A DNA stretch of 64,000 nt. Source: Fidelibacterota bacterium. Its GTDB lineage: Bacteria > Fidelibacterota > Marinisomatia > SCGC-AAA003-L08 > JACNLC01. The stretch lies in NCBI GenBank assembly GCA_018657495.1, contig JABHXA010000008.1, positions 1-64,000 on the forward strand, read 5' to 3'. Of this stretch, positions 17,863-26,745 are shown piece by piece. How positions within the stretch are numbered: the stretch's first letter is position 1; each line of letters opens with the position of its first letter. The position numbers were made by a program, and so were the translations under genes. The notes beneath the pieces were generated by a model, which saw only the letters and a list, made by a program, of their open reading frames with translations, searched no databases and had not been told where the DNA came from.

Positions 17863-19686
17863 TTAACCCAATAATTTCTTAATCAAATCAGGGCGTTTAA
17901 ATCGCAGGAGGGATTTACGTATCCATTCTCTATTTTCTTTCCTATACCAAAAGAAAAAACGATGTTGGTCCTGTCGTTCAATTTTATTTCGTGCCGTGTA
18001 CATTGGTTTTAGTGTGTAAGGATGGTAACCAGAATAATAGATGACTGTTGCCATTGTCATTGGGGTTGGAGTAAAGCCCTGGACTTGTTCTAATTTAAAA
18101 CCAGCATTTTTTGTCTCACTTGCCAGATCAGCCATACTTTCTTCTGTTGAATTTGGATGACTGGAAATAAAATAAGGTATCAACTGCTGTTTCAGATTTG
18201 CTTTTGTGTTTATCCGGTCAAATTTCGCCTTGAATTTATAAAAAAGTGAAAATGAAGGTTTTCTCATTACTTTCAAGACCTCATCTGAACTATGTTCAGG
18301 GGCAACTTTTAAGCGACCGGATACATGGTTTGTAACAAGATTGTCTATGTAATTATCATAGCTTTTATCAGATTTTCGTTTAACATGATCACCCACAAGC
18401 ATATCATATCGAATACCGCTGGTGACGAAGGCTTTTTTGACTTTCGGGTGATTTGCTGCCGCTTTATAGATATCCGTTAAAGGCTGATGACTGGTATCAA
18501 GAATTTTACATACTGTAGGGAAAATGCAGGATGGTCGCACACAAACATCGCATATTGATTGATCCGTTCCCTGCATTTTGTACATATTGGCTGACGGACC
18601 ACCCAAATCTGAAATATACCCTTTAAAATCGTCCATCTTGGTAATTTCTTCGACCTCGTTGAGAATAGATTGTTTTGAACGACTGGCGATAAACTTGCCT
18701 TGATGAGCTGATATAGTGCAAAAGCTGCAACCGCCAAAACAACCTCGATGCAGATTAACAGAATGTCGGATCATCTCATAGGCAGGAATTTTCCCTCGTT
18801 TTTTGTATTTAGGATGCGGCAGTCGAGTAAATGGTAGATCAAATGATCGATCAATTTCGTTCTCTGTCATTGTAGGATATGGAGGATTAATAATTAATAC
18901 TTTCTCGCCATTTTTCTGAATTATACGATTTGCAAACTGTTTATTTGACTCTTGTTCAACAATTTTAAAATTGGCAGCAAATTTTAATTTATCAGATAAA
19001 CATTGACCATGAGAACTTAATTCTTTTGTCTCCCATTTTTTTACCTTTGGTACAGAATCCATTAATATTGCCGTTTGTTTCACTGTCGTCAAGGATGAAA
19101 AGGGAACCCCTCTATCCAACAAACGAAGGATTTCTCTGAGGGGACTTTCGCCCATCCCAAATATCAGCAGATCAGCATGACTGTCAACTAATATACTCGG
19201 TAGTAGCTTATCGGACCAATAATCATAATGAGTCACACGCCGTAAACTTGCTTCTATTCCACCCAGAACAACGGGGACATCTGGATATAATTTTTTGAGA
19301 ATTTTACTATAAACAGTTGTGGCATAATCTGGCCGGAACGACTTGTCTCCATTTGGTGTGTAGGCATCATCTGATCGTTTTCTTTTAGCTGCGGTATAAT
19401 GATTGACCATTGAATCCATTGAGCCGGAGGTGACGCCAAAGAAATATTTTGGTTTACCAAACTTCTTGAAATCTCTTAAATCATCCTGCCAATTTGGTTG
19501 TGGAATTATTCCAACTCGAAATCCCTCACTTTGGATAATTCTGCCAATTACTGCCGGACCAAATGCTGGATGATCTACATAAGCGTCACCGGATACAATG
19601 ATGACATCCAGCTCGCTCCAGCCATAGTTATTGAGTTCTTTTTTTGTTATTGGAAGCCAATCCGAAATTGGACGTTGATCTATCAT
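17863..19686 (-). CDS. YgiQ-family radical SAM protein
   Basis: This radical SAM protein has 607 residues. An N-terminal cobalamin-binding-like/UPF0313 region (VIIVSGDAYVDHPAFG, VVLGGIEASLRR) precedes the radical SAM core, whose CxxxCxxC is Cys316, Cys320 and Cys323 in HRGCFGGCSFC. The C-terminal part includes VAPEHSS and the Tyr/His-rich HPYTLKPMY block typical of YgiQ. The exact reaction is unknown in this family. It is the last gene of the minus-strand pyrimidine operon by position (83 nt after preA) but is not an obvious part of that pathway. Confidence 0.9.
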   Translation of the reverse strand: MIDQRPISDWLPITKKELNNYGWSELDVIIVSGDAYVDHPAFGPAVIGRIIQSEGFRVGIIPQPNWQDDLRDFKKFGKPKYFFGVTSGSMDSMVNHYTAAKRKRSDDAYTPNGDKSFRPDYATTVYSKILKKLYPDVPVVLGGIEASLRRVTHYDYWSDKLLPSILVDSHADLLIFGMGESPLREILRLLDRGVPFSSLTTVKQTAILMDSVPKVKKWETKELSSHGQCLSDKLKFAANFKIVEQESNKQFANRIIQKNGEKVLIINPPYPTMTENEIDRSFDLPFTRLPHPKYKKRGKIPAYEMIRHSVNLHRGCFGGCSFCTISAHQGKFIASRSKQSILNEVEEITKMDDFKGYISDLGGPSANMYKMQGTDQSICDVCVRPSCIFPTVCKILDTSHQPLTDIYKAAANHPKVKKAFVTSGIRYDMLVGDHVKRKSDKSYDNYIDNLVTNHVSGRLKVAPEHSSDEVLKVMRKPSFSLFYKFKAKFDRINTKANLKQQLIPYFISSHPNSTEESMADLASETKNAGFKLEQVQGFTPTPMTMATVIYYSGYHPYTLKPMYTARNKIERQDQHRFFFWYRKENREWIRKSLLRFKRPDLIKKLLG

Positions 19687-19769
19687 AGATGCTTATTAAT
19701 TGCGACATAACTTATGGGGTAATTGTTCGGATTCATTAAATTGATTATTTCAATTGTCAATTGAGTCTT

Positions 19770-21113
19770 CTACAGCAAAGTTTTCTTGGCAATTCTATCA
19801 TTCCATGACTCCTTACCTGCGGCATTGGGGATTTCTTTCATGGTGAGACAGCCAGGGACAGGACAGACCAAATGACAGAGATTACATCCGATACATTCAT
19901 CCTCATCTACAAATGGAATTGAGGTTATTGCATTGCTATCATGAGAATGAAGGATTGGCTGTTTTATATCAACTCGTGGGTTCATTCCATGATCTGATTT
20001 GCCATGATATGCCGAACATGGACCCTGATTGGTGTGGATGCATTGATGGGCACCATCCAGACAGGCAATATAACAAAGTTGACATCCGATGCAGGTATCG
20101 GCATCGATTTTGGCAATCACTTTATAATTTAAATCCAAATCTCCCCAGTCAATAAATCCAGGTACAGCTTTGCCGATGAGATTATTCACTGATTTCATAC
20201 CCATATCATCGAGATAATTGGAAAGACCATCGATCATATCTTCAACAATTCTGTAGCCATTATGCATGACGGCGGTACAAACCTGAACACTTGTTGATCC
20301 AAGAGCTAAAAACTCCGCTGCATCCTGCCATGTTGAAATACCGCCAATTCCGGATATAGGTATGTTTATATTTTTGTCCCGGGCTAAAGCTGCGACCATA
20401 TGAAGTGCAATGGGTTTTACGGCTGGTCCGCAATATCCGCCATTGGTGCTGTTTTTTCCAACGCTGGGTTTTAGTGAGAGTGTATCCAAATCGATACCGA
20501 TAATGGATTTGATGGTATTTATCAACGATAAACCATCGGCACCGCCCTGTACAGCCGCTTCACCCGGTACGAGAATATCACCAACATTTGGGGTGAGTTT
20601 CACTAATACCGGAACAGAAGAAAAATCCATCACCCATGACGTCAATTCGGTAAGTACTTTTGGTTCCTGTCCTACTGAACTACCCATACCGCGTTCACAC
20701 ATACCGTGGGGACAGCCGAAATTCAGTTCGAGTCCATCGGCACCAGCATCTATTGAACGATTAACAATTTCCTTCCATTCATCCTTTGTTTCTACCATAA
20801 GGGAAACTACAACGGCATGGTTTGGATATCGTTTTTTTACTTCATAGATTTCTTTAAAATTAGTCTCAAGGGGCCGATCGGTAATCAGCTCAATATTGTT
20901 CAGTCCCATTATAGCGTTACCGGAATATTTTACAGCAGCTAATCTAGATGATACATTAACAACTGGAGTACCCAGTGTTTTCCAGACAGCACCGCCCCAG
21001 CCAATATCGAATGCGCGCATAACCTGCTCGCCGCAATTTGCCGGTGGGCCTGAAGCTAACCAGAATGGATTCGGACTTTTTATACCACACATATTAATGG
21101 ACAGATCAGCCAT
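19770..21113 (-). CDS. preA: Dihydropyrimidine dehydrogenase, PreA subunit
   Basis: This is the catalytic subunit of NAD-dependent dihydropyrimidine dehydrogenase, which reduces uracil/thymine to the dihydro forms. An FMN-binding TIM barrel of the dihydroorotate dehydrogenase type (INMCGIKSPNPFWLASGPPAN at the start, LELNFGCPHGMCERGMG, LVKLTPNVGDI) is followed by two C-terminal 4Fe-4S ferredoxin motifs, CIGCQLCYIAC and CIGCNLCHLVCPVPGC. The start is ATG at 21113, with AAGGGAG six bases ahead; the upstream in-frame start at 21140 would overlap preT further. The 8-nt ATGGCTGA overlap couples it to preT, its electron-input partner. Confidence 0.95.
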   Translation of the reverse strand: MADLSINMCGIKSPNPFWLASGPPANCGEQVMRAFDIGWGGAVWKTLGTPVVNVSSRLAAVKYSGNAIMGLNNIELITDRPLETNFKEIYEVKKRYPNHAVVVSLMVETKDEWKEIVNRSIDAGADGLELNFGCPHGMCERGMGSSVGQEPKVLTELTSWVMDFSSVPVLVKLTPNVGDILVPGEAAVQGGADGLSLINTIKSIIGIDLDTLSLKPSVGKNSTNGGYCGPAVKPIALHMVAALARDKNINIPISGIGGISTWQDAAEFLALGSTSVQVCTAVMHNGYRIVEDMIDGLSNYLDDMGMKSVNNLIGKAVPGFIDWGDLDLNYKVIAKIDADTCIGCQLCYIACLDGAHQCIHTNQGPCSAYHGKSDHGMNPRVDIKQPILHSHDSNAITSIPFVDEDECIGCNLCHLVCPVPGCLTMKEIPNAAGKESWNDRIAKKTLL

Positions 21114-22467
21114 GGTAACTCCCTTTCTTTTTACTATCAAGGTTTGGTTGGATGTCCCAGCTTTTTAACATGGCAAATGCTGCCTTTCTGCCGTCAGCAG
21201 CGGCGTTCACTACCTCCTTACCTCCATTGATACTGTCACCACCAGCATATATTTTTGGATGATCCGTCTGGCAGGTCTTATCATCTACAAGAATACATCC
21301 AGAATCATCATATTTTAAATATTCAGAAAAATGTGATGCCTGTTTTTCCTGTCCAATGGCGAAAATTACCATATCACAGTTATAGTTGATAGATTCACCA
21401 GTAACACTGTGCTCAGCTCTTAATCCGCTTACCTTCCCATTTTCCAACATGATTTCACTGGGTGTGATATTTTCGATTAAGCGGACGCCGTGTTTTCTTG
21501 CCCCGCTAATTTCATGAGCATAACCACGCATCACATCCTCTGTACGGCGATAAAGAATATTTACCTCAGCGATATTCAGCATGGCGAGCTCCCGGGCGAT
21601 ATCAATTGCCGTATTACCGCCACCGATGATCACAGCAGAATTAAAAGATCTGGATAAATTGAAATCCACCTCGTTTTTGATTTTCTTTATGAGGGCAGTC
21701 GCTCCCCAGACATTTGTACCGGATTTGCCTGGTATATTGAGGAATTTGTCTCTACCCAATCCACTGCCGATAAATACTGCATCGTATTCTTCGATTAGTG
21801 ATTTGATATGGATATCGCGGCCGATTTCAACACCGGTTTTTAGTTCAATCCCATGGTCAAGTAACCAGTTTATTTCTGAAAGCGCAGCTTCTGATTTGAA
21901 TTTGTATGGAGCAATCCCCGTCAGGTTTAATCCACCGGGAAGATTATTTTTTTCAAAAATTATTGGATGTATTCCTTCAAGGGCCAAATAGGATGCACAG
22001 GCTAACGATGCCGGGCCAGCACCGATGAGCGCTACTTTTTGCGATCTATTTTTATGAGATGGAAATAGTTTCCTCCCGGAAGATTTCTCCATTTGCAAAG
22101 CCTTTTCGACTGCATATCGCTGCAAGCGACCAATATTAATGGGACTTTGATTATATTCGAGAAATACACAGGCTCCAGCGCATAATTCCTCCACAGGACA
22201 AACTTGAGATGTTGATATTCCCATCATATTAGAGGAAAATATGGTTGTTGCAGCTCCACGGATATTCCCTGTTTTTATTTTTTTTATAAAGGATGAGATA
22301 TCAATATCAGCTGGACATGCTTTTGTGCAGGGAGCATCATAACAAAATAGACAACGATTAGCCTCAATAAGAGCTTCAGATTCAGAAAACAGGGGCTTGG
22401 ATTCAGGAAAATCTGATTCTAGTCTTGTTTTTGAAAGTTGAAATTGCTGCTGTAACTCTGGAGTCAT
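21106..22467 (-). CDS. preT: Dihydropyrimidine dehydrogenase, PreT subunit
   Basis: This flavoprotein delivers electrons from NAD(P)H to PreA. It resembles the glutamate synthase small subunit. Cysteine-rich N-terminal cluster ligands are CLFCYDAPCTKACP (about 38-51) and CPVEELCAGAC. An FAD-binding Rossmann motif VALIGAGPASLACASYL follows (about 147), then an NAD(P)-binding VIIGGGNTAIDIARELA (about 279) and a C-terminal IYAGGDSINGGKEVVNAAADGR FAD block. Length (453) and domain order match PreT. Adjacent preA and pathway genes make the assignment firm versus a stand-alone glutamate synthase subunit. Confidence 0.93.
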   Translation of the reverse strand: MTPELQQQFQLSKTRLESDFPESKPLFSESEALIEANRCLFCYDAPCTKACPADIDISSFIKKIKTGNIRGAATTIFSSNMMGISTSQVCPVEELCAGACVFLEYNQSPINIGRLQRYAVEKALQMEKSSGRKLFPSHKNRSQKVALIGAGPASLACASYLALEGIHPIIFEKNNLPGGLNLTGIAPYKFKSEAALSEINWLLDHGIELKTGVEIGRDIHIKSLIEEYDAVFIGSGLGRDKFLNIPGKSGTNVWGATALIKKIKNEVDFNLSRSFNSAVIIGGGNTAIDIARELAMLNIAEVNILYRRTEDVMRGYAHEISGARKHGVRLIENITPSEIMLENGKVSGLRAEHSVTGESINYNCDMVIFAIGQEKQASHFSEYLKYDDSGCILVDDKTCQTDHPKIYAGGDSINGGKEVVNAAADGRKAAFAMLKSWDIQPNLDSKKKGSYHG

Positions 22468-22480
22468 AACAATCCTTTCA

Positions 22481-23776
22481 CTATTGATTCATTGCCTGAA
22501 ATGCATCAGTCAATTTTTCAAGTGCATTTTCTACGTCTGATTTTGAAATATTCATCGCTGGGGATATTCTCAATATATTACCATGGAGTCCACCTCTGCC
22601 GATTAACAGTCCCCGTTTTTTTGTTTCTTCCATCAGGACAGTTGCAGCTTCAGCATTTGGTGTTCGGTCATTTTTTGTCTCATCCACAACCAACTCAAGA
22701 GCTTGCATGAGACCCATACCGCGAACATCACCAATTATTTTTGGATATTTTATCTGAAGTTGTTCTAATCCAAGCCGAAGAACTTTCCCCATATTTTCAC
22801 AATTATCAGCAAGATTATCTCTCTGAATAATATTGATTGTTGCGTTTGCAGCAGCACAACTCACTGGATTCCCACCAAAAGTAGAAATGGAATTTTTGAC
22901 CAATGAATCGGCAATTTCACCACTTGTTATCACTGCTCCAAGTGGTAATCCGTTGGCAATGCCTTTGGCCATGGTCATCATATCCGGCTGCACATCATAT
23001 TGTTCAATTCCCCACATTTTTCCAGTCCGGCCAAAACCGGTCTGTACTTCGTCTGAAATAAAAATTCCGCCATGTCGGCGAATAATTTCTGCAACAATTT
23101 TAAAATATTCTTTTGGCGGTGTGATAAATCCTCCCACACCCATAATGGGTTCAACCATCATCCCGGCGATCTCACCAGTGGTTGTTGTTTGGATAAGTTC
23201 TTCCACATCTTCTGCACAGGCTGCACCACATTCGGGATATTTAAGTTTCATAGGACAGCGGTAACAATAAGGGGCAAGGGCATGTTTTATAGAGGCAATC
23301 TGAGTAGGAAGGGCTCGCCATGGGGAATGAGCTGTAAGGGATTGAGCCAGCATTGATCTCCCTGAATAAGCATAACGCAGGGCAATAAACTCAGAGTTAC
23401 CTGTATAAGTCATAGCCATCATTACAGCAGTTTCATCCGCTTCTGTTCCGGAGGCAGTAAAATAACTTTTCTCCAAATTGTCCGGGGTGATATCTGCAAG
23501 TCGTTCAGCCAACTCTACAACTGGTAAAGTCGGATAAAGTGATGATATGTGACTAAGGCGATTCACCTGGGCAATGACTTCTGCATTGACTTCATCATTA
23601 GCATGACCCAGTGAAACGGTGAGAATTCCGCCAAAAAAATCTTGATATGAATTACCATCAAGATCTTTAACTACAGATCCCTTTCCCTCAGTGATGACGA
23701 TGGGTTCACTATAATAATTTTTTGCAGCAGGAAAAAGAAATTCCTGATGTTTTTTACGAATATCCTGACTGTTCAT
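22481..23776 (-). CDS. Class III PLP aminotransferase, probable beta-alanine/3-aminoisobutyrate transaminase
   Basis: This fold-type I, class III aminotransferase resembles AGXT2. The PLP lysine is Lys271 in MTMAKGIANGLPLG, the PLP-ring Asp is Asp242 in FISDEVQTGFGRTG, and the TASGTEADE phosphate-binding block is at about 107-115. A cysteine-rich insert CYRCPMKLKYPECGAAC (171-187) is present. Its place between the ureidopropionase and PreT genes implies transamination of beta-alanine or 3-aminoisobutyrate to malonate or methylmalonate semialdehyde, the step needed before the MmsA-like enzyme. The amino acceptor (pyruvate or 2-oxoglutarate) is not evident. Confidence 0.88.
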   Translation of the reverse strand: MNSQDIRKKHQEFLFPAAKNYYSEPIVITEGKGSVVKDLDGNSYQDFFGGILTVSLGHANDEVNAEVIAQVNRLSHISSLYPTLPVVELAERLADITPDNLEKSYFTASGTEADETAVMMAMTYTGNSEFIALRYAYSGRSMLAQSLTAHSPWRALPTQIASIKHALAPYCYRCPMKLKYPECGAACAEDVEELIQTTTTGEIAGMMVEPIMGVGGFITPPKEYFKIVAEIIRRHGGIFISDEVQTGFGRTGKMWGIEQYDVQPDMMTMAKGIANGLPLGAVITSGEIADSLVKNSISTFGGNPVSCAAANATINIIQRDNLADNCENMGKVLRLGLEQLQIKYPKIIGDVRGMGLMQALELVVDETKNDRTPNAEAATVLMEETKKRGLLIGRGGLHGNILRISPAMNISKSDVENALEKLTDAFQAMNQ

Positions 23777-23791
23777 TAATTTCTCCGTTTA

Positions 23792-24658
23792 TTAATAATC
23801 TAAAAGATCATCATATGATTCAGGACGTCTGTCCCGAAAAAACTGCCATGTTGATCGAACTTCATCAATCATATCCAAATCAAATTCAGCGATGAGCAAT
23901 TCATCATCGTTTTCAGATGCTATCTTGAATAATTCTCCTCGCGGATTCACAAAATAAGATGTGCCGTAGAATTGACCCAAATTCCAAGGTTTCTCTGTGC
24001 CGACTCGATTGATACATCCCATAAAATAACCGTTTGCAACGGCATGCGCCGGTTGCTCTAGTTTCCATAGATATTGGGATAAACCTGCAACTGTAGCAGA
24101 TGGATTATAAACAATTTCAGCACCATTGAGACCTAAGGCCCTGGCACCTTCAGGGAAGTGGCGGTCATAACAAATGTAGACACCTACTTTTGCATATTTT
24201 GTTTGAAATACAGGATATCCCATATTACCCGGTTTGAAAAAGAATTTTTCCCAGAATCCTGATGTATGTGGAATGTGATTTTTTCGATATTTTCCAAGGT
24301 AAGTCCCATCTGCGTCAATCACAGCAGCGGTATTATACAAAACACCCGGTTGCTCTTTTTCATATACAGGTACTATCAAAACCATTTGATATTTTCGGGC
24401 ATATTCCTGCAAAAATTCTGTTGTGGGGCCTGGAACAGATTCGGCGGATGCATACCATTTCATATCTTGTCCAGGGCAGAAATAGGGTGTATTAAAGATT
24501 TCCTGCAAACAGAGAATTTGGACGCCATTTTTACCTGCTTCATCGATATAGGGAAGGTGCTTTTTTAACATAGCATCCTTTATTTCCTCAATAGTTCCTT
24601 CGCCCTCAGTTATTGGTAGACTCATTTGAATCAAACCAGATTTAATTATTCTTGGCAT
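23792..24658 (-). CDS. Beta-ureidopropionase / N-carbamoyl amidohydrolase (nitrilase superfamily)
   Basis: The enzyme hydrolyses N-carbamoyl-beta-alanine (or its methyl form) to beta-alanine, CO2 and ammonia. The nitrilase-fold triad is visible: Glu53 (CLQEIFNTPYFCP), Lys126 (YRKNHIPH) and Cys163 (VYICYDRHFPEGAR). Length 288 and the wording are close to N-carbamoylputrescine/N-carbamoyl-beta-alanine amidohydrolases; neighbours decide for the pyrimidine pathway. The start has a perfect AGGAGG. The gene is separated from hydA by the repeat-bounded DUF559 cassette, so expression from the operon promoter must read through that insert. Confidence 0.9.
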   Translation of the reverse strand: MPRIIKSGLIQMSLPITEGEGTIEEIKDAMLKKHLPYIDEAGKNGVQILCLQEIFNTPYFCPGQDMKWYASAESVPGPTTEFLQEYARKYQMVLIVPVYEKEQPGVLYNTAAVIDADGTYLGKYRKNHIPHTSGFWEKFFFKPGNMGYPVFQTKYAKVGVYICYDRHFPEGARALGLNGAEIVYNPSATVAGLSQYLWKLEQPAHAVANGYFMGCINRVGTEKPWNLGQFYGTSYFVNPRGELFKIASENDDELLIAEFDLDMIDEVRSTWQFFRDRRPESYDDLLDY

Positions 24659-24690
24659 ATTTGCCTCCTGTTACATTATTAATTTTTCAC

Positions 24691-24747
24691 AATTAACTAA
24701 TTAATTATCCTTGCTTCCCCCTGTTAAGGGGGATTGAGGGGGTTTAA
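24691..24747. repeat. 57-bp direct repeat, copy 1
   Basis: This sequence is identical over 57 bp to 25237-25293, and weaker similarity continues about 15 bp to the right. It contains a C-rich/G-rich hairpin TCCCCC-TGTTAA-GGGGGA followed by TTGAGGGGG. It lies just upstream (minus-strand sense) of the ureidopropionase gene. Confidence 0.95.
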
Positions 24748-24767
24748 TTTTTTTTGATATTTCCCAG

Positions 24768-24814
24768 TAAACCCCAACCCCTAGCCCCTTCCCCTTGACA
24801 GGGAAAGGGGAAGC
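24768..24814. repeat. Inverted, diverged relative of the 57-bp repeat
   Basis: This segment reads TAAACCCC...CCCCTTGACAGGGAAAGGGGAAG, the same pattern as the reverse complement of the direct repeats (TAAACCCC...CCCTTAACAGGGGGAAG) with an insertion and substitutions. It forms its own CCCCTTCCCCT/AGGGAAAGGGG hairpin. It lies 14 nt downstream of the DUF559 stop codon. Confidence 0.65.
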
Positions 24815-24828
24815 GATGACATATTAAC

Positions 24829-25236
24829 TTAATCATCAAGTTCGATTTTTCTTTGGACAATAAACATTCTGATCATAGTATTCACATAATTGATTTCGTT
24901 CAACACCTGATAATTCTGATATCTCAGAATTTCTATTCCCAATAAACTCAGGTGGAGTGTCCTGTCATCATCGTAATCTTTCCAACCATCATGACTGCTA
25001 CCATCAACTTCGATACCAAGCTTGAGCTTTGAACAATAAAAATCCAAAATATAGTTTTCAATAGGTTTTTGTCTTGTGAATTTATACCCATCCATTTTTT
25101 TATTTCTCAAAACCTCAATCCATAATCGCTTCTCAGCTTCAGTCTGATTCTTTCGGTTTTCCCTGGCAAGTTCTGTTAGGTTATTATTATAATAAAATAT
25201 ACCTCTTGCCGTTAATTGATCTTTAAGTTTTTTCAA
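24829..25236 (-). CDS. DUF559 (PD-(D/E)XK nuclease-like) protein in a repeat-bounded cassette
   Basis: This 135-residue protein has the DUF559 signature: NQTEAEKRLWIEVLRNKKMDGYKFTRQ, then DFYC...LGIEVDGSSH with Asp65, Glu76 and Asp78 as the PD-(D/E)XK-type acidic residues, and a LGIEILRYQNYQVL end. The family is related to Vsr-like and restriction endonucleases; its role is largely unknown. The start appears to be TTG at 25236, directly abutting the 57-bp repeat copy 2, with no in-frame ATG near. It interrupts an otherwise tight pyrimidine operon in the same orientation and has nothing to do with that pathway, so it was probably inserted. Confidence 0.8.
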   Translation of the reverse strand: MKKLKDQLTARGIFYYNNNLTELARENRKNQTEAEKRLWIEVLRNKKMDGYKFTRQKPIENYILDFYCSKLKLGIEVDGSSHDGWKDYDDDRTLHLSLLGIEILRYQNYQVLNEINYVNTMIRMFIVQRKIELDD

Positions 25237-25293
25237 AATTAACTAATTAATTATCCTTGCTTCCCCCTGTTAAGGGGGATTGAGGGGGTTTAA
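25237..25293. repeat. 57-bp direct repeat, copy 2
   Basis: Perfect copy of 24691-24747. It ends 14 nt before the hydA stop codon and touches the probable TTG start of the DUF559 gene, so the two copies bracket that gene (unit spacing 546 bp). Confidence 0.95.
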
Positions 25294-25306
25294 AATATTT
25301 TGATAT

Positions 25307-26695
25307 TTATTCTGAAAATAGACTGCGTTTCAAAAACTGGCCATTGCCTTTATTACCAACATATTTACAATCATCAACAATTATTTTTCCTCTTGAGATG
25401 ACGGTTTCGGATAAACCCTGAATATCAAATCCTTCGTAGGCATTGTAATCTACATTCATATGATGTGTGCATGAATTTGTCACACTGATGGTTTCTTTTC
25501 TTTCCGGATCAAAGATGACAATATCCGCATCACTGCCAACGGCAATGGTTCCTTTTTTTGGAAATAATCCAAAAGTCTTTGCCGCTGCAGTTGAGGTTAT
25601 TTCGACAAACTTATTTAATGATATCCTTCCTTCAACGACGCCGCTGTTATAAATAAGGCTCATACGATTTTCAATTCCTGGTGCACCATTGGGTATTTTT
25701 GTGAAGACGTCTTTTCCCAATATTTTTTGATCCTCCATACGGAATGGGCAGTGATCCGTGGCGATTGTTTGCAAATCGCCAGTCTGGATACCACGCCATA
25801 AATGCTCCTGGTTCCATTTTTCACGAAGTGGGGGAGACATTACATACTTGGCGCCATCAAATCCTTCATCTCCATAGTGATCGAGATCGAGGAGAAGATA
25901 TTGCGGGCAGGTTTCGGCAAATACCGGCAGACCCTGATCCCGTGCCATGGTGACTTCATCCAAAGCATCGGCAGAGGTAAGATGGACAATATACAATGGG
26001 GATTCAGCCAATTCTGCAATTGCAATCGTTCGATGGACTGCCTCCGCTTCCATTCTGGTTGGTCGGGTCAAAGCATGCCATTTTGGACTTGTTTTACCTT
26101 CAGCAATTGCAAGTTTTACAATCTCATCAATGACGATTCCATTTTCAGCATGCACACTGATCATGGCACCCATTTCACCAGCTTTCCGCATGGTGTTAAA
26201 TATCATCCCATCACTCATATATAGAACACCAGGGTAAGCAGTAAATAATTTATATGAAGTGACACCCCGATCAATTAAAACTTTTAAATCGGTGAGATAT
26301 CGATCAGGCATATCCGTAATAATCATATGAAAGCCATAATCAATGGCTGTTTTACCATCAGCTTTTGCCTGCCAAATATCGAGCCCTTCCAGAGGAGACT
26401 GACCCTGGGTCTGGATAGCAAAATCAATAAGCGTGGTCGTTCCACCATAGGCGGCGGCTCTAGTACCAGTTTCAAAATCATCGGAAGATACTGTACCGCC
26501 AAATGGCATATCTAGATGTGTGTGTGGATCTATTCCGCCTGGGAAAACATATTTTCCTTTAGCATCCACAACATTATCAGCATCTATCTTCAATTCTTTT
26601 CCTATGAGAGCAACGGTTTCATTTTCGATAAATATATCGGCATGATAATCATCTACTGCAGTTATGATTCGTCCGTTTTTTATAAGTAATGACAT
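25307..26695 (-). CDS. hydA: Dihydropyrimidinase
   Basis: This cyclic amidohydrolase opens dihydrouracil/dihydrothymine to N-carbamoyl-beta-amino acids. All binuclear metal ligands are visible: His58 and His60 (DPHTHLD), the carbamylated Lys149 (SYKLFTAYPG), His182 (SVHAENG), His238 (YIVHLTS) and Asp314 (ATDHCPF). Length 462 is normal for the D-hydantoinase/dihydropyrimidinase family. GGGAG precedes the ATG. It follows the NCS2 permease gene by 50 nt in the operon. Hydantoinase activity is possible, but the surrounding genes make pyrimidine degradation the natural role. Confidence 0.94.
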   Translation of the reverse strand: MSLLIKNGRIITAVDDYHADIFIENETVALIGKELKIDADNVVDAKGKYVFPGGIDPHTHLDMPFGGTVSSDDFETGTRAAAYGGTTTLIDFAIQTQGQSPLEGLDIWQAKADGKTAIDYGFHMIITDMPDRYLTDLKVLIDRGVTSYKLFTAYPGVLYMSDGMIFNTMRKAGEMGAMISVHAENGIVIDEIVKLAIAEGKTSPKWHALTRPTRMEAEAVHRTIAIAELAESPLYIVHLTSADALDEVTMARDQGLPVFAETCPQYLLLDLDHYGDEGFDGAKYVMSPPLREKWNQEHLWRGIQTGDLQTIATDHCPFRMEDQKILGKDVFTKIPNGAPGIENRMSLIYNSGVVEGRISLNKFVEITSTAAAKTFGLFPKKGTIAVGSDADIVIFDPERKETISVTNSCTHHMNVDYNAYEGFDIQGLSETVISRGKIIVDDCKYVGNKGNGQFLKRSLFSE

Positions 26696-26745
26696 AAATA
26701 TCTCCCTGTTAAATATTAAAAATGGTTTGTATTACCAGAGTAATT

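Noticed and set aside
22833..23264. 143-codon plus-strand frame opposite the aminotransferase gene
   Set aside because: Antisense shadow of a gene with all PLP motifs; product has no recognisable features.
24691..25293. Repeats around the DUF559 gene as a CRISPR array
   Set aside because: Only two copies 546 bp apart with a gene between them, and no spacer periodicity.
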